A stretch of DNA of 64,000 nucleotides from Atriophallophorus winterbourni. Lineage: Eukaryota > Platyhelminthes > Trematoda > Plagiorchiida > Microphallidae. Below the pieces are notes generated by a model. It was given only the letters and a program-made list of their open reading frames with translations. It ran no database searches and was not told the DNA's origin. Shown here piece after piece: positions 45,401 to 55,775 of this stretch. Position 1 is the first letter of the stretch. The number at the start of each line of letters is the position of its first letter. Where the stretch lies: NCBI GenBank assembly GCA_013407085.1, contig JACCGJ010010702.1, positions 1-64,000 on the forward strand, read 5' to 3'. The position numbers and the translations under genes were made by a program.

Positions 45401-48400
45401 GCTTACGGAAACATTCTAAAAGCTGTTTAGACTCACATGATTCATCAACTAAATGAAGACAAGTGATATTTCGAGTTAATAAAACCGTGTTATAAAATCA
45501 CAAACGATATATTTAGGTATTATTCACGGTAATCTAACTGAGGTTACATAAACAAATTCAAAAGTAAATATATGATTCGTCATCATATATTAATTCATCA
45601 TCTTATTTTTTAAACCACGTCAGTTTTGTGAAACGAGATAATTCAATTTGTATTTATATTATTACACTTAGCTGGTGTCTGTATGTATATATTGGTAGTA
45701 ATTCATATGCTTGATTCTTTTTAACTTGAACGAAAATAGTTTTCTTGAATCTTTGACACTTTCTCTGATTCGATCGATTGTTTGCTTTATTAAAAATTAT
45801 ATTTAATTACAATAAAATTAATTTAACACGTTTGGTTTCATAATGCAACTTACATTCCGTTGAGCTTCCTTTCGAATTGAAAACAGAAATTTGATAATTA
45901 TGAATTTTCGATTTATAATACATGAAATGCCTCCGGATACATCGAGATTAACAGAATAGCATGCAGCTACTCAAGAAACTTACTATCATAGTAAGCTGCG
46001 GAATGGTAAGATTTTGAAACTGGTTATTTTGCGGAAGAGTTCTATGGAAATACAGCATTTGTAGCAAGTATCAATATCACTAGAAACAAAAGTGTGCGAT
46101 CTGTGTGTACAAAACTTTTTTGGGTAATAGTATTCCCAATTTAAATGTGAAATATAGATAAAAAATCAGTCCAAAGTTGGCATGACAGCGCACCCTCGTT
46201 GGCTTTCATTCAACAGGTTTATGACTCCTACAATTTTATATTATAAGTATTTCTATATTCAATACAATAACTGATTTAAACACTAAAACGCTATAATATT
46301 TGCAAATTTAATTGAATTTTTTCCCATTAGGCTTGCGAAATTAATAAAAGAATTGATGTTCACGACTCCTCGAGTCAGAAAATGTATTCGCTCGACTGAA
46401 GAATCTTGCAAAACTCTAAATTGTCACCTTTATTTTGTGCAGTTATCAAACATGCAATGTTTACCATTTCAAAAGACGAATCCATATATTTAAAAGTACA
46501 ACTTTGAGAAATTGCTGCGCAAAATATGCAGAAATAAAATTTAAAAAGGTTGTGCATACCACATATATTTAAAAGCAACGTGAGATAATTCTAAAATTGA
46601 CATCTTGAATTTTAACACATTGAATGCGATAGCGGAAACTGCTATTATCAATTATTTCAACCCTTATATCAAATTATCGACATCGTTTGCAAAAAAACAC
46701 GAAGAGTAATTTTTATGTTGTTTTTAAATATTCTCTAATATTCTTTACAGCGACCCACCAGTGGGTCGTATAGCACTCAAGGTGTCAATGAAAAAACATT
46801 TGACTGAAGCTAATGAAAATATCCCCGTTTATATCGCAAGCTATAATTTATCCTTATTATAACTAAATTTGTTTATCAATAAATACAGCGATATCAAATT
46901 ATTTTTGTAACCTATTTCAGGTAACGAAAATAACTCACAAAGTACCATAACTTCATTGACTTTCGGAATAAAATTGTGCAAATAATAGGCAAAAAATATC
47001 ACAAGCTTCAAATATTAAAGAAAATCTATTTCTATGTAAATACCTATAGAAACTGTCACATTTATTTTGTGAAATTATCAAACATAAAATGTTTTAAATG
47101 TTTGAAATTTGTAACAAAATATATACTTACAACTTTGAGAAAATGCTACAAAAATATGCAGAAATATAATATAGGGAGATTGCGCAATTATGAAGCCACA
47201 ATATTGTTCCCAAAATGTATGGTTGTTCACTTATAATTTGTAACAAAACGTTCCACAATCCACCACAGATGTTTAAAAGCAATTTGAGATCATTCTAAAA
47301 TTGAATAATCAAATTTTGTTTAAGAAACGTTTGAATGAGGTTAATGAAAATATCCCCGTCTTATCGCATGCAATCGGTTATCATAATTATAATTATATTT
47401 GTAAAACAATAAATACAGTGATATCTTATTTTTTGAAAAATTATTCAGGTAACGAAAATAACTCACATAATGCCATAGCTTCCTTGACTTTAGGAATAAA
47501 ATTGTGCAAATGATAAGTAAAAATATCACAAGCCTCAGACAATTGAAAAAATGGAATTTTATTCAAAAATTTAATAAAATTCACAATCTTGATCAGGCCA
47601 GGGCGGGCCTAATTTCTTGCTCAAGTCAGAAAAATTCTTAAATTATGGAAGACTTTATGAGTTTGAACCCGATATATTTAACGATGTAAGATTTCAATTA
47701 TTATTGTAGAAACTCGAATTGGTTTCAAGTTGAGTGTGATGGGTTTCATCAACCTCATAAATATTTCGATTTATAAAGTAAATTTAATCTCGTTATTCCA
47801 GCTTTCGACTCAATAAAACTTTTGAATGTTTTATATGAATCCATAAATTGCAATGACATTTTTACTAAAATTCGATCATCCTAGTGCCATCTTGCGCTTG
47901 AATGAACTTACGTTAAACCTTGATTTTAAATTACGGTGTGTGAAGTTTTTTGAATATTTCAACTCACCCATTTTCTTAAAATGTTTCGAGAACTTGTAAT
48001 CTAAAAAATAAAATTTAGACAAATAATTGTCGATGTAGCATGATTGATCGTTCGGCTGATTTTATATTCCATGTTGTACTGTCGCTAGTTACATGGTCGA
48101 GATTTCACCACAATCAGCGTACGCCATCTGATTTTTGTACTCAAGAAACAGGAACGCACTTCTCAACGTAACACGGCATACAGATCCAAGACACACAGTA
48201 GACTTGTGCAAAAACACAACACTTGTGCGCGCGAATAATATCCTTAAATTGTGTACATAATTACATGCATGCTCTGATGTATGTATGCATGTATAACAAA
48301 ACAATGAAGAAATATGTAGGATCAATTAAGTTGTACGTCCCCGAGTAATTTTCACACCATTGAACATTTTGAAATGTTCCTCAAACACATGCGACTTCAT

Positions 48401-50789
48401 ATTTTATGATTAATATTATGAATGGCGCTGTGCAATCGAGTGGTAAAAATTTGAGGATTGAGAGATTATTTAATCATCAACTTCATTACAGGTATTGCAA
48501 AATTATATGCTTTACTGAATGTAATGAACATCATCGCGCAACATCAAATGATTCGATATGTATAATTGGACATTTTTGATACGATAACTTTAAAGGAGAA
48601 ATCTATTGAATAATTGTAAACAGTTTAAAAAATCTTTAACTGACTTTTATCTCGCATTTGTTTCAATTCTAAATTTTCGAGAGTAAATAAATTTGAATAT
48701 TTTGTTTTTAAAATGAACTATAAACGAACTATTGCCAACCGACTTCATTGAACTATGATCTTGAAGTATTACATTCTCGTTTGAATCGCAATTTTGGTCG
48801 AGCATATTTAAAATTGACGATTTATGTTGTGATGATTATACAAATCACGCATATTAGTTCGATCGGGGATAAGCGAAATGTTCTTCAAGTTCTCAATCGG
48901 TATATTCCAGGTTTGGTTGCATGGTATAATATATATTCTATCGCGTAATATCTGTAAGATATCACCCATTTAGACGCTGCTACCTTCAAATTATTCTGTT
49001 TAATGTGGTTGATGACAACGATAATAAAATTGCGACTGATGTTTGATTCAGAGCCTTACAATTTGATTCCAGTATAGTAATGACGTTTATCTTAAGAATA
49101 ATGTGATATTATATTTCGTGAAAGTTCAAGTGAATTGCATTAGTTATACTAACTATTGACTGTCGAAATATTTTATTTATCAGTTCAATGAATTGCAAAC
49201 CATAATCAAAAATTTCAAACTGACCGTCTTTCAGCGCTGTGTTTTTGAAGAAAGAAAAATAGTTTTTTTTCGAAATTGTGGTGCTCACACTTCCTTGCTA
49301 TATATCAATACCGTTTTCTGACTGTTTTCGTTCATTAGGAGGAGATAGTAAGTTCAGTTTCAGTGAGCCTTGAAACTATGGTGAAGTGGTAAACAAAGTT
49401 ATACTTATATGCGACTGTTGTTTAACAAGGTGATTCTGTATTTGATCATCTTGGTTCTCTGTAGGAAATCTATACAACAGTGCCATACATGTATATCTCT
49501 TTAATGTCTTCATACCATATTTATACGAATGAATATTCTGGAAAGAACTTTTTGCACGTTTTGTTCGCACATTAGAGTAGGCCATTTACGACGAATATAC
49601 GCATGCCTAGATTTATAGAATAGCCATTGCGTAAGTTCGATCACAAATAATATAACTTTTCATAGCCTACGCATTTTACATTGGGCAGAATCCTTTTACT
49701 TTTTAAACGCAAATTTATTTCACAATACGAATTAAAATTGTAACGTAATTTTAAGCATCATATAACCAGAGGCAAACTATTTTACCATTGTTCTAAATAA
49801 CACATAATTTTATCAAATAATCAGCATTTAAAAGACGTAAACAGAGAAAATATTGAATGTTGTATACTATTCACATTTTCTCAATCAAAATTTTGCAGAA
49901 TAACTTATATTTTTCAATTGACATCAAAATAAAATGTAACGTTTTATAACAAGAAAGAAGAGAGTGGAGTAGAGAAGGATTCACGTTTGAATTAAGAACG
50001 ATTTTCTAAGTTGATCTTCCTATAGGTATTCAATTGATAGATTGTCATCTGTTTCGCAACTTTTCTTGCATAGTCTTTGCGTTACAACATATCTTGCCAG
50101 CAGAATTAAAAGGTAACATCCCGATAATGTATAAAAACAAAAATCTTGAGACTCACTATCGCACATAACCAAAGCTCCTATATCAATTAAGATGAAATGC
50201 TTAGGCATTTATTCTCGAAACGGTATTGTGGAATTGAAGTTTGTCTTGCTTACTATTGAGGTCATCTGAAAGTTTAAAATATCGTTAATAAATTATTAAA
50301 TCTTCAATAGGTCATCTGTAAATTTTGTATACTTACGTATTTCTTTGGCTGCAAATAATTTATAAGTCATGAACATCACATGTAGCTTTCGACTCAAATT
50401 ATGTAAGAAATTATGCAGTTTCGCATTTTTTAATGCGGTAACAAAGTGTTTTTTTATTAAACCCTTGGTCGCAGCACCCAATTCAATTATAATTTTGGTG
50501 ATTAGATAATGAAAACAATAACTTGATCTTCAGGCAATAATAGAGCTTCGGAATATAAGTGTGGCACGTTATAGCACAGTATTTTATGCCGGACTTATAA
50601 AATTTAGGTTTACATTCAATTAAAACGTAATATATTTAAAACAAACTGTAACTATGTTTTTACCTTGTGCAAAAGGCCCATACCAAATCAAATTTGTGTT
50701 TTTAATTATTGAATGATGACTGACTTACTCTTGTTTCCGAAAGTAGCGCACAAGTATGCGACGATTAAAATCAGTAAGACCAACTTCAT
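39409..50789 (-). CDS. MEG-A: 22-exon secreted micro-exon gene
   Basis: Read by hand from splice sites. A 61-nt first exon encodes a signal peptide; 20 symmetric internal exons of 9-33 nt follow; a terminal exon supplies the stop. Summed coding length is 438 nt (145 codons plus stop) spread over 11.4 kb. Every intron falls after the first base of a codon, and the joined frame has no stop. The mature product is predicted to be small, Lys/Arg-rich and largely helical, with a single cysteine (in exon A4). It should be secreted. The architecture matches schistosome micro-exon genes, but I do not recognise the family. The downstream paralogue MEG-B supports most exons by length and sequence. A TATA-like box lies upstream and AATAAA follows the stop. 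Aphid bicycle genes are a less likely alternative because their exons are generally larger. The function is unknown. Confidence 0.86.
39727..40237 (+). CDS. possible MCM-like two-exon fragment
   Basis: Two plus-strand exons lie antisense inside MEG-A introns. The first (39727-39815, 89 nt) follows a pyrimidine-rich tract ending ATTTAG and ends at GTAATG. It contains KRETLVINYDLIK. The second (40167-40237) follows CTTTCTTTCAG; the frame continues to FLLHSCFEFIE and a TGA. The first part resembles the N-terminal region of MCM helicase subunits, where a RESLVVNYEDL-type segment occurs in MCM2, and the second fits the leucine/phenylalanine pattern further on. It could be a pseudogene fragment or chance. 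No further MCM exons were recognised. Confidence 0.33.
39950..39970 (-). CDS. MEG-A exon A21, 21 nt
   Basis: The acceptor is TTTCTAG and the donor GTAAGT. It reads VPPNLTS, with an N-glycosylation sequon NLT. The positional equivalent B21 is 24 nt and quite different. Confidence 0.8.
40461..40481 (-). CDS. MEG-A exon A20, 21 nt
   Basis: The acceptor is GAATAG and the donor GTGAGC. It reads ELDTLKS, identical in protein to B20. Adjacent intron bases also match MEG-B. Confidence 0.9.
40887..40907 (-). CDS. MEG-A exon A19, 21 nt
   Basis: The acceptor is CATCAG and the donor GTAAGT. It reads NMPLLQL. All 21 bases match B19 although the surrounding introns are largely different. Confidence 0.92.
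41300..41990 (-). mobile_element. CR1-like LINE RT relic
   Basis: Minus-strand pieces read PELFDVISLFADDIKIGRCI, with the ADD catalytic motif of RT. Further pieces are EDCLLLQKDLDRIHSW and, lower down, STKLVLSIRNNPYKER. It lies in the A18-A19 intron in the same orientation as MEG-A. The frame shifts several times. Confidence 0.8.
42082..42102 (-). CDS. MEG-A exon A18, 21 nt
   Basis: The acceptor is TTTGCAG and the donor GTAAGT. It reads IATYLEQ; B18 reads MRWYIEQ. Confidence 0.87.
42725..42750 (-). other. decayed copy of exon A5 context
   Basis: The plus-strand block TTGTGGTGCTCACA matches that around A5 at about 49277. A 10-nt interval lies between an AAG acceptor and a GTGAGC donor. It would break the frame and looks like a relic. 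Confidence 0.3.
42936..42956 (-). CDS. MEG-A exon A17, 21 nt
   Basis: The acceptor is CAACAG and the donor GTAAGT. It reads AERYFPT; B17 reads AEQYIPI. Confidence 0.88.
43398..43424 (-). CDS. MEG-A exon A16, 27 nt
   Basis: The acceptor is CTTGCAG and the donor GTATGT. It reads ARKKKDYRM, a strongly basic segment. B16 reads ARRKKDYVK at the same length. Confidence 0.9.
44198..44218 (-). CDS. MEG-A exon A15, 21 nt
   Basis: The acceptor is CATTCAG and the donor GTGAGA. It reads FYNVIKK; B15 reads FYRAIQK. Confidence 0.84.
44361..44381 (-). CDS. MEG-A exon A14, 21 nt
   Basis: The acceptor is TTTCCAG and the donor GTGAGT. It reads VFRRIAY; B14 reads VFQRMAY. Confidence 0.88.
44791..44802 (-). 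CDS. MEG-A exon A13, 12 nt
   Basis: The acceptor is the non-consensus ATTCAAG and the donor GTAAGT. It reads LAKA. B13 reads LACA with a normal TAG acceptor, which supports the unusual boundary. Confidence 0.78.
45010..45425. repeat. two diverged direct repeats
   Basis: Two units of about 150-190 bp in the A12-A13 intron share ordered blocks such as TCTGATTA, TCCACTGTT and GCAAG/CCAAGT. No coding role is seen. Confidence 0.55.
45854..45868 (-). CDS. MEG-A exon A12, 15 nt
   Basis: The acceptor is TCGAAAG (AAG type) and the donor GTAAGT. It reads RSSTE. The positional equivalent B12 is 12 nt and reads IMEN, so this position varies between paralogues. Confidence 0.65.
45984..45995 (-). CDS. 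MEG-A exon A11, 12 nt
   Basis: The acceptor is TCCGCAG and the donor GTAAGT. It reads SYYD. There is no clear MEG-B counterpart. Confidence 0.65.
46500..46514 (-). CDS. MEG-A exon A10, 15 nt
   Basis: The acceptor is TGCGCAG, with a weak donor GTACTT. It reads SISQS and is the tandem duplicate of A8. The weak donor means it may be skipped often or be inactive. Confidence 0.55.
46939..46959 (-). CDS. MEG-A exon A9, 21 nt
   Basis: The acceptor is CGAAAG and the donor GTGAGT. It reads FNEVMVL and is the tandem duplicate of A7. It keeps the same length, frame and AAG acceptor. Confidence 0.68.
47131..47145 (-). CDS. MEG-A exon A8, 15 nt
   Basis: The acceptor is TTTTTGTAG and the donor GTAAGT. 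It reads SFSQS. It is duplicated as A10, which differs by one base. Confidence 0.75.
47467..47487 (-). CDS. MEG-A exon A7, 21 nt
   Basis: The acceptor is the non-consensus CTAAAG and the donor GTGAGT. It reads VKEAMAL. A diverged copy, A9, lies about 530 nt downstream in a tandem duplication. No MEG-B counterpart was found. Confidence 0.7.
47968..48000 (-). CDS. MEG-A exon A6, 33 nt
   Basis: The acceptor is ATTTTTTAG and the donor GTGAGT. It reads YYKFSKHFKKM, a basic aromatic segment. B6 reads NFKFSKHLKNL, also 33 nt, sharing the KFSKH core. Confidence 0.88.
49289..49297 (-). CDS. MEG-A exon A5, 9 nt
   Basis: This is the smallest exon. The acceptor is ATATAG and the donor GTGAGC. It reads TRK, and the paralogue B5 also gives TRK. 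Support comes from the paralogue and strong flanking sites, since nine bases alone carry little weight. Confidence 0.7.
50157..50177 (-). CDS. MEG-A exon A4, 21 nt
   Basis: The acceptor is ATATAG and the donor GTGAGT. It reads RALVMCD; B4 reads KALVMCD and differs at only two of 21 bases. It holds the only cysteine of the predicted mature protein. Confidence 0.9.
50254..50265 (-). CDS. MEG-A exon A3, 12 nt
   Basis: The acceptor is CTTTCAG and the donor GTAAGC. It reads HDLN; the B3 paralogue reads RDLH. The intron from A2 is 71 nt, as in MEG-B. Confidence 0.86.
50337..50348 (-). CDS. MEG-A exon A2, 12 nt
   Basis: The acceptor is TTTGCAG and the donor GTAAGT. With the split first codon it reads TKEI. 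B2 is the paralogue (DEEI); eight of the twelve bases form a shared block ending GAAATAC. Confidence 0.87.
50729..50789 (-). CDS. MEG-A exon A1, signal peptide
   Basis: The exon encodes 20 residues beginning MKLVLLILIV and ending ATFGNK, plus one base. The donor is GTAAGT. It has a typical signal peptide layout: one lysine, a hydrophobic core, then small residues, with cleavage likely near the FG. B1 has the same length and the same MKL start and FGNK end, which fixes the start codon. Confidence 0.9.
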
Positions 50790-50833
50790 TTCGCAAATTT
50801 GTTCTGAATAGCGTGTCGAGTAGCTCACCAAAA

Positions 50834-50839
50834 TTTATA
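50834..50839 (-). promoter_or_regulatory. TATA box of MEG-A
   Basis: TATAAA on the minus strand about 45 nt upstream of the A1 start codon, so the 5' UTR would be about 20 nt. An ATTGG (reverse CCAAT) lies a little further upstream near 50865. MEG-B has a comparable arrangement. Confidence 0.5.
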
Positions 50840-50899
50840 GAATATCACACAAATGCTTCAGCCAATCGTAGATATCATGTTAAGATAATCAAATCATCA

Positions 50900-51620
50900 C
50901 CGAATGGTTGAAACGCGTCACGGTGCAACTAGAGTATGCAAATTGTTCTTAAAATTTCAGTTGAAGTATTAGGGTGATTAGAATAAGTATATTTCTCATT
51001 ATCAGTATAAAATAGATCATGGTAAATTAGGTTCTATAAAACAATTGTGTTTTACGTTTGCATAGAAAAAATGAACCTAGTCCATTGCTGAAAAGGTACG
51101 ATCCATACGTATTCGCTTTTTATGGATTCACAAATAACACAAGCAACATGGTACAAATCATAAATAGAATCATTATTTGAAGATACTGTGATACTAATTC
51201 TGCAACCAAATTACGTTTCGCTCGTTTCATTTAACGCCAATCTGAGAATGAAGGATAAATGGTGGAAAATAGAATTTAGCTCCACGAATACCAAATAGCA
51301 CGTCATATTTCATGTCATTATCACACAATTTGGAAAGCAAGCTTTAGTTCTCAAAATTTGCACTTATTTCTTGATCGTTAAAATCTGGTAAACAAATACG
51401 GTTTCGGATGTAGTAAATTACATTCTATTAACCGGAAGAATATTCGGTTTAGGCGATGGAGTCCAAGATTGCGATACGTATCTCATGGATAAATGTATGC
51501 AGTTTATAGTCATTGGGGTAGAGTTCTGAATATTCGTCGTAGCTTAAAAGGAGGCTAGGGGAAACGCAATAAAATGAACCTTAACTGCATGCTGTTCAAT
51601 AGACTGCCACGTACCTAGGT
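50900..51620. other. upstream region of MEG-A
   Basis: No gene recognised. It may contain MEG-A regulatory sequence, but no specific motif is supportable. Confidence 0.35.
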
Positions 51621-51629
51621 TTTAAACTG

Positions 51630-51995
51630 TTTTTCATCGGCATACAAAGATTTGGGGCTGATCAACTGAGCACAACCAACGACATTGTTCAAGTGACCCT
51701 ATAGCCTCCCATCTTCACTGTTGAAAGCTGTGAGCTTGAGATGGCAAGCATTTTAACCTGAACCGACTAAAGTCACAAATTAATGTACGAGATGTGGTAA
51801 TCCGTGACCCGCTGTTTGCTGACGGTGAATCTGTTATTTCTCAATCCCGTAAACAGGTTCCGATCGTTAGTGAACGTTTTTCGTCGGCATACAAAGATTT
51901 GGGGCTGACAATCAGCATAAGCATGACCAACGACATTGGTTAAGTGACCCTATAGCTTCACACCATCACTGTTGAAACCTGTGAGCTTGAAACAG
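51630..51995. repeat. direct repeat pair of about 118 bp
   Basis: Copies at 51630-51747 and 51874-51993 share GGCATACAAAGATTTGGGGC and GACCCTATAGC blocks at high identity, separated by about 125 bp. Confidence 0.85.
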
Positions 51996-51999
51996 TACA

Positions 52000-53820
52000 T
52001 TATTTGAGAGATTTTGCAGATAACCTCATGGTAGTCAAGGAGATTGTTAAACGGATTTGCTGAGCAGATGCCCTTCTGTTTCGTTTGAATTCTCATGACT
52101 AAGACAACCTCGAGATGACGCCGAAGATAAAGATGATGATGTACTTACCAAACACGTAACAAATGCTTCAATTAACGGTAACGAGACCTGGACTATCCAC
52201 AAGCGACAGTACCATCTACGCTGTCAGGGTTCTGGATGCAGAAATATAAACTGACGTATTTCGAAATGTTTACTCTGTTGTCAGTTAAAATCCGGAAGTC
52301 AACCTTTGTGCAGACTGTGCTGCGATACAAAGACGTTTGCAAGAGAGATTTGTACACTCTCGTCATTGACATCACGAGTAACGATGTTCTTGCTCTTGAC
52401 AGCTATCACAACATTAAAAAAACATCGCGTAACACTCACAGAAAACCTTCAGTAAAATTTAAATCAAATATCGCAATTTCCTGATGGGACGACATGCAAG
52501 CGGCATTCTTTTTATTCTTCGACGTCACACATAAAATGCTAGGCTTTGTACTCATGGCTACAATTTGCATACTACTGAACAAACTGAATATGTTTATAAA
52601 GGGAGACAAGCACATTTACTATAGCTTCCTAAATTTGGATATGAAAAAAAATCACAAATGGCTATATCCGATTACCATACTTGAACCAACGTGAATCCGA
52701 GGTGTTCCTTGTGCTAACTAAGGGTGGATCAACTGCTCGTAATTTGTCTACATACATTAACGTACGAAGAACGGATGCAACCCCTTCAAAGAAGCATTCA
52801 GCGAGATTGAATCACATATTAACATATTATTATTATGTAACATAATTTGAATCATCCATTAATTTTTTTCAAATATCCAGAATCTCAATATATTCACAGC
52901 TACTCAGCGGCAATAAAAACTGCTCATCACCTTAGTAAATGTTGCCGATGATTTCATTCTTTACGTGACTCTTTCATTTGTAATGCACTCTTCGAATTTA
53001 TTAGTGCCACTTCTAACAACGGAATTTTTACTAAAAATTTGGGAACAATCGTTTTGTAGCGATTTAACTTCGCCTGTTTATAACCACACGATGATAATTC
53101 AACGGGACGTTAGTTCTCGCTTGATTATCATTTATTATTTCCGGTAACTAACATTTGCCATGCTATGGTAATCATGATGCAACGTGCTTTAAGCCAACAT
53201 GAAAATTTTAATTCCTTTATCGAAAAAAGGTAGAGATAGAATTCAAAATCATCGTTACAGATTAATTGTGGCCTCATCCAAATCCTCTGTGTGATCCGGG
53301 GCCTTGATAAGTAATTTCTAACCATATCCTTGATAAACCTATCGCTTTTATCATTTCCAGTAGCCATTAAACGATTGGATTAGTTCTGGAAATTCATTGA
53401 AAGAGCTTCGTTCAAGCATTCAAATGTCAGTCTGTGGACAATTTGTTGCAAGGGGTGCTTCGTTTATAAATAAAAAACAGATTTAAGGTCATTGTATTCA
53501 TTTGAGGATGTGTCGTGAATTAGTTTCACTTCATTAGGTCCCCTTAAAATCCAACGCTGGCCTTGCATTTGAGTTACATTGAGCAAACTTTCAATTGTGA
53601 TTCATTATATTTGCACATCGCAGAAATTTGTCTATTTCACCGCTGGCGCGAACAAGCTTTTCAATCACACGTATAGACACGTGAAAACCTTCAAATATCT
53701 CATTAGAGCATAGCATAGTTTGAATAGGCGCATTCTTTATTGTCACAGAAGAACGTACACGAAATTTTGGAATAGAGCACATGTTACTTTATCAAACACC
53801 ACAATTTATTCTTGATTTTT
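52000..53820. other. unassigned, GC-richer patches
   Basis: Several short frames on both strands. It is probably old retroelement sequence but no motif is convincing. Confidence 0.3.
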
Positions 53821-53825
53821 ACATA

Positions 53826-53950
53826 TTTCACGATTATAAAAAAGCTTACAACAAGGTACGAATTCCTATCTTCGAAGATGATGCCACGCTTAGCATAATT
53901 TCAATGGTCGTACAATCATACTACCCCGTCATATTTCAAGGCCATTTTTA
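53826..53950 (+). mobile_element. LINE RT fragment
   Basis: Reads DYKKAYNKVRIP, the catalytic D-containing motif (DYKKAFD-type) of LINE RTs, followed by a poorly conserved stretch. Very short. Confidence 0.5.
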
Positions 53951-54519
53951 ACAACATGGTTATTTTCAATTGCTTCAGATAACAAACTCTGGAAAAATAA
54001 TTATTCAAGATGCTGCACCGATTCAAACCTCCGTAAATAAATTCTGATTAACGACATCAGGTCATTAACATCATCACCTTCGTCAGAGACAGTATTACAC
54101 CAGTAGCATGTACCGAATGTTTAACTGCGATGCAACCTGAAAAAGTTGAAAACCCTGAAAGATAGGAAAGGGTGAGATTTGAATAGCTTCGAATTCCATA
54201 AAAAATAGGCGCAAAAAAAAGGATGAGGTGCATACACCTCGACGAAACAGCATTTAATTAAAGTCTCATGAACTAATAGAGTTTCATCAGCACGACAGAT
54301 TCATTACGGCTTTCAGATTCCAAGAAATTTAACATTTGAAGAGTTATGGTGAGAAAAGAAACAGCCGACAATATATCGAATATTACCTCTGAAGTTAAAC
54401 AAATCTTTCTTCAATGGTTGCATCGATTGTGCTTCAAATGAGAAACACAATTAATTTAATTGTACCATGAAGAGTGGAAATTTCGATCGAAAATGTAAGT
54501 TTGGGTAATTACTTCTCGA

Positions 54520-54544
54520 TATATATATATATATATATATATAT
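54520..54544. repeat. (AT)n tract
   Basis: A short AT dinucleotide run. Confidence 0.85.
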
Positions 54545-54632
54545 TGCTTTGTAATGAAATCTAATTACATTAAAATAAAGTCTTTTATTATTCATTCCAT
54601 TATTCTCTTCGTTAGTCGTATATATGCTAGTT

Positions 54633-55775
54633 TTAATTGTGAATTTTTCCTGACCGTCGAGAAATAATTTGATGTTTTCTGCATACGTGATTAAACCTAT
54701 CCAGTTGAGTCAGTGATTCATGGTATTTTTCATCGAGGGCCCTGTAAAATGGTCCATGTTCAAATTTGTTCTCGTTCAAGAATGGAGAGTGATTCGCACA
54801 GCAGAGTTTCCGATTTGAGGTCAACTTTCTAATGGAAAAAATATCATATGCTTCTGTTCAAATGTCAGGTCATACATATGCATTAAAATGTGATGATGTT
54901 CAAATATCTATCGAGATTTGAATTTCATGATGAAAACTACACATGATTAATTTCTATTTTTATATGCACAGATTGATTGCTTGACCGGAATGAGTATATG
55001 AAAGTGGTTTAGTCGTACGGATGTAGGAATTATCATTAAAATTTGATGTGACGATAACCAATATACTGGCTCACTACACGTACACATTCTCGGTCTAATT
55101 CATGTCAAAGCATGAATCATGATAGCGTGGATTTGGTTATCCGGGGTTTCAAACATTAGAGGGTGTGCATGAAAGTACGAAGAACGGTGAGAATTCGGTC
55201 AACAAAGTGTCTCTATTAGACAAATTCTGAAGGATCACATTATTCTTTGCGTTGTTTACTGAGACTCATCTTCCTATCAGTCTAATCTATTTTCGTAACA
55301 CCAAACAATTGTAAACATACACATGATTAATGTTTTCCCAATTACGAATATTTATCGATAATATCCACTAATTTGTGCGTCCCTCGTAATATGCCTAATA
55401 TCACACGGCAAATATTAAAACGACGAAAATGCTGAACTACGTCACAATATATTGTTGCTGTTTGAAAAACAATTAGCAAAATGACTCAAGATTGGTTCCT
55501 TGAGCTAATGAATAATTTTGTTCTCTTGTATGTGTACAGTGTATTCGATGGGATAACTTGATACAGAGACCAAATTGGTTTTGCAACTTCAAAATTGTAA
55601 CTGAAACTGCGATTTTTCTGGATTAAAATGCTACATAAATGGGCTAGTTTGGAGAGAGATTCAATAATATTTTACTAAGATAGGTTAAACGGTCGATATA
55701 ATAATGCAGAACAACAATGTATATGGTACGGGGTTTGACTCATACCATAGGATTTATTGCTGAATATTCGTGAAG
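54633..55775 (-). repeat. inverted copy of the 11.2-12.35 kb repeat
   Basis: Reverse-complement match to 11215-12350 along its length, including the CCTGACCGNC end and a CTGGCTCACTACACGTAC block. It is directly joined to a LINE relic at 55776. Confidence 0.75.

Larger units (their letters stand above)
46370..47530 (-). repeat. tandem duplication carrying exons A7-A10
   Basis: Two units of about 530-630 bp share long stretches, for example GTAACGAAAATAACTCACA at 46921 and 47449. Each unit holds one 21-nt and one 15-nt exon, so the duplication added 12 codons to the gene. Confidence 0.8.

Noticed and set aside
46376..46407. 32-nt exon-like interval in the third part of the A7-A10 repeat region
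   Set aside because: The length is not a multiple of three and the donor is weak.
47583..47606. 24-nt exon candidate between A6 and A7 (PPWPDQD-like)
   Set aside because: The donor GTGAAT is weak, there is no pyrimidine tract, the block is GC-rich like an insert, and no paralogue supports it.
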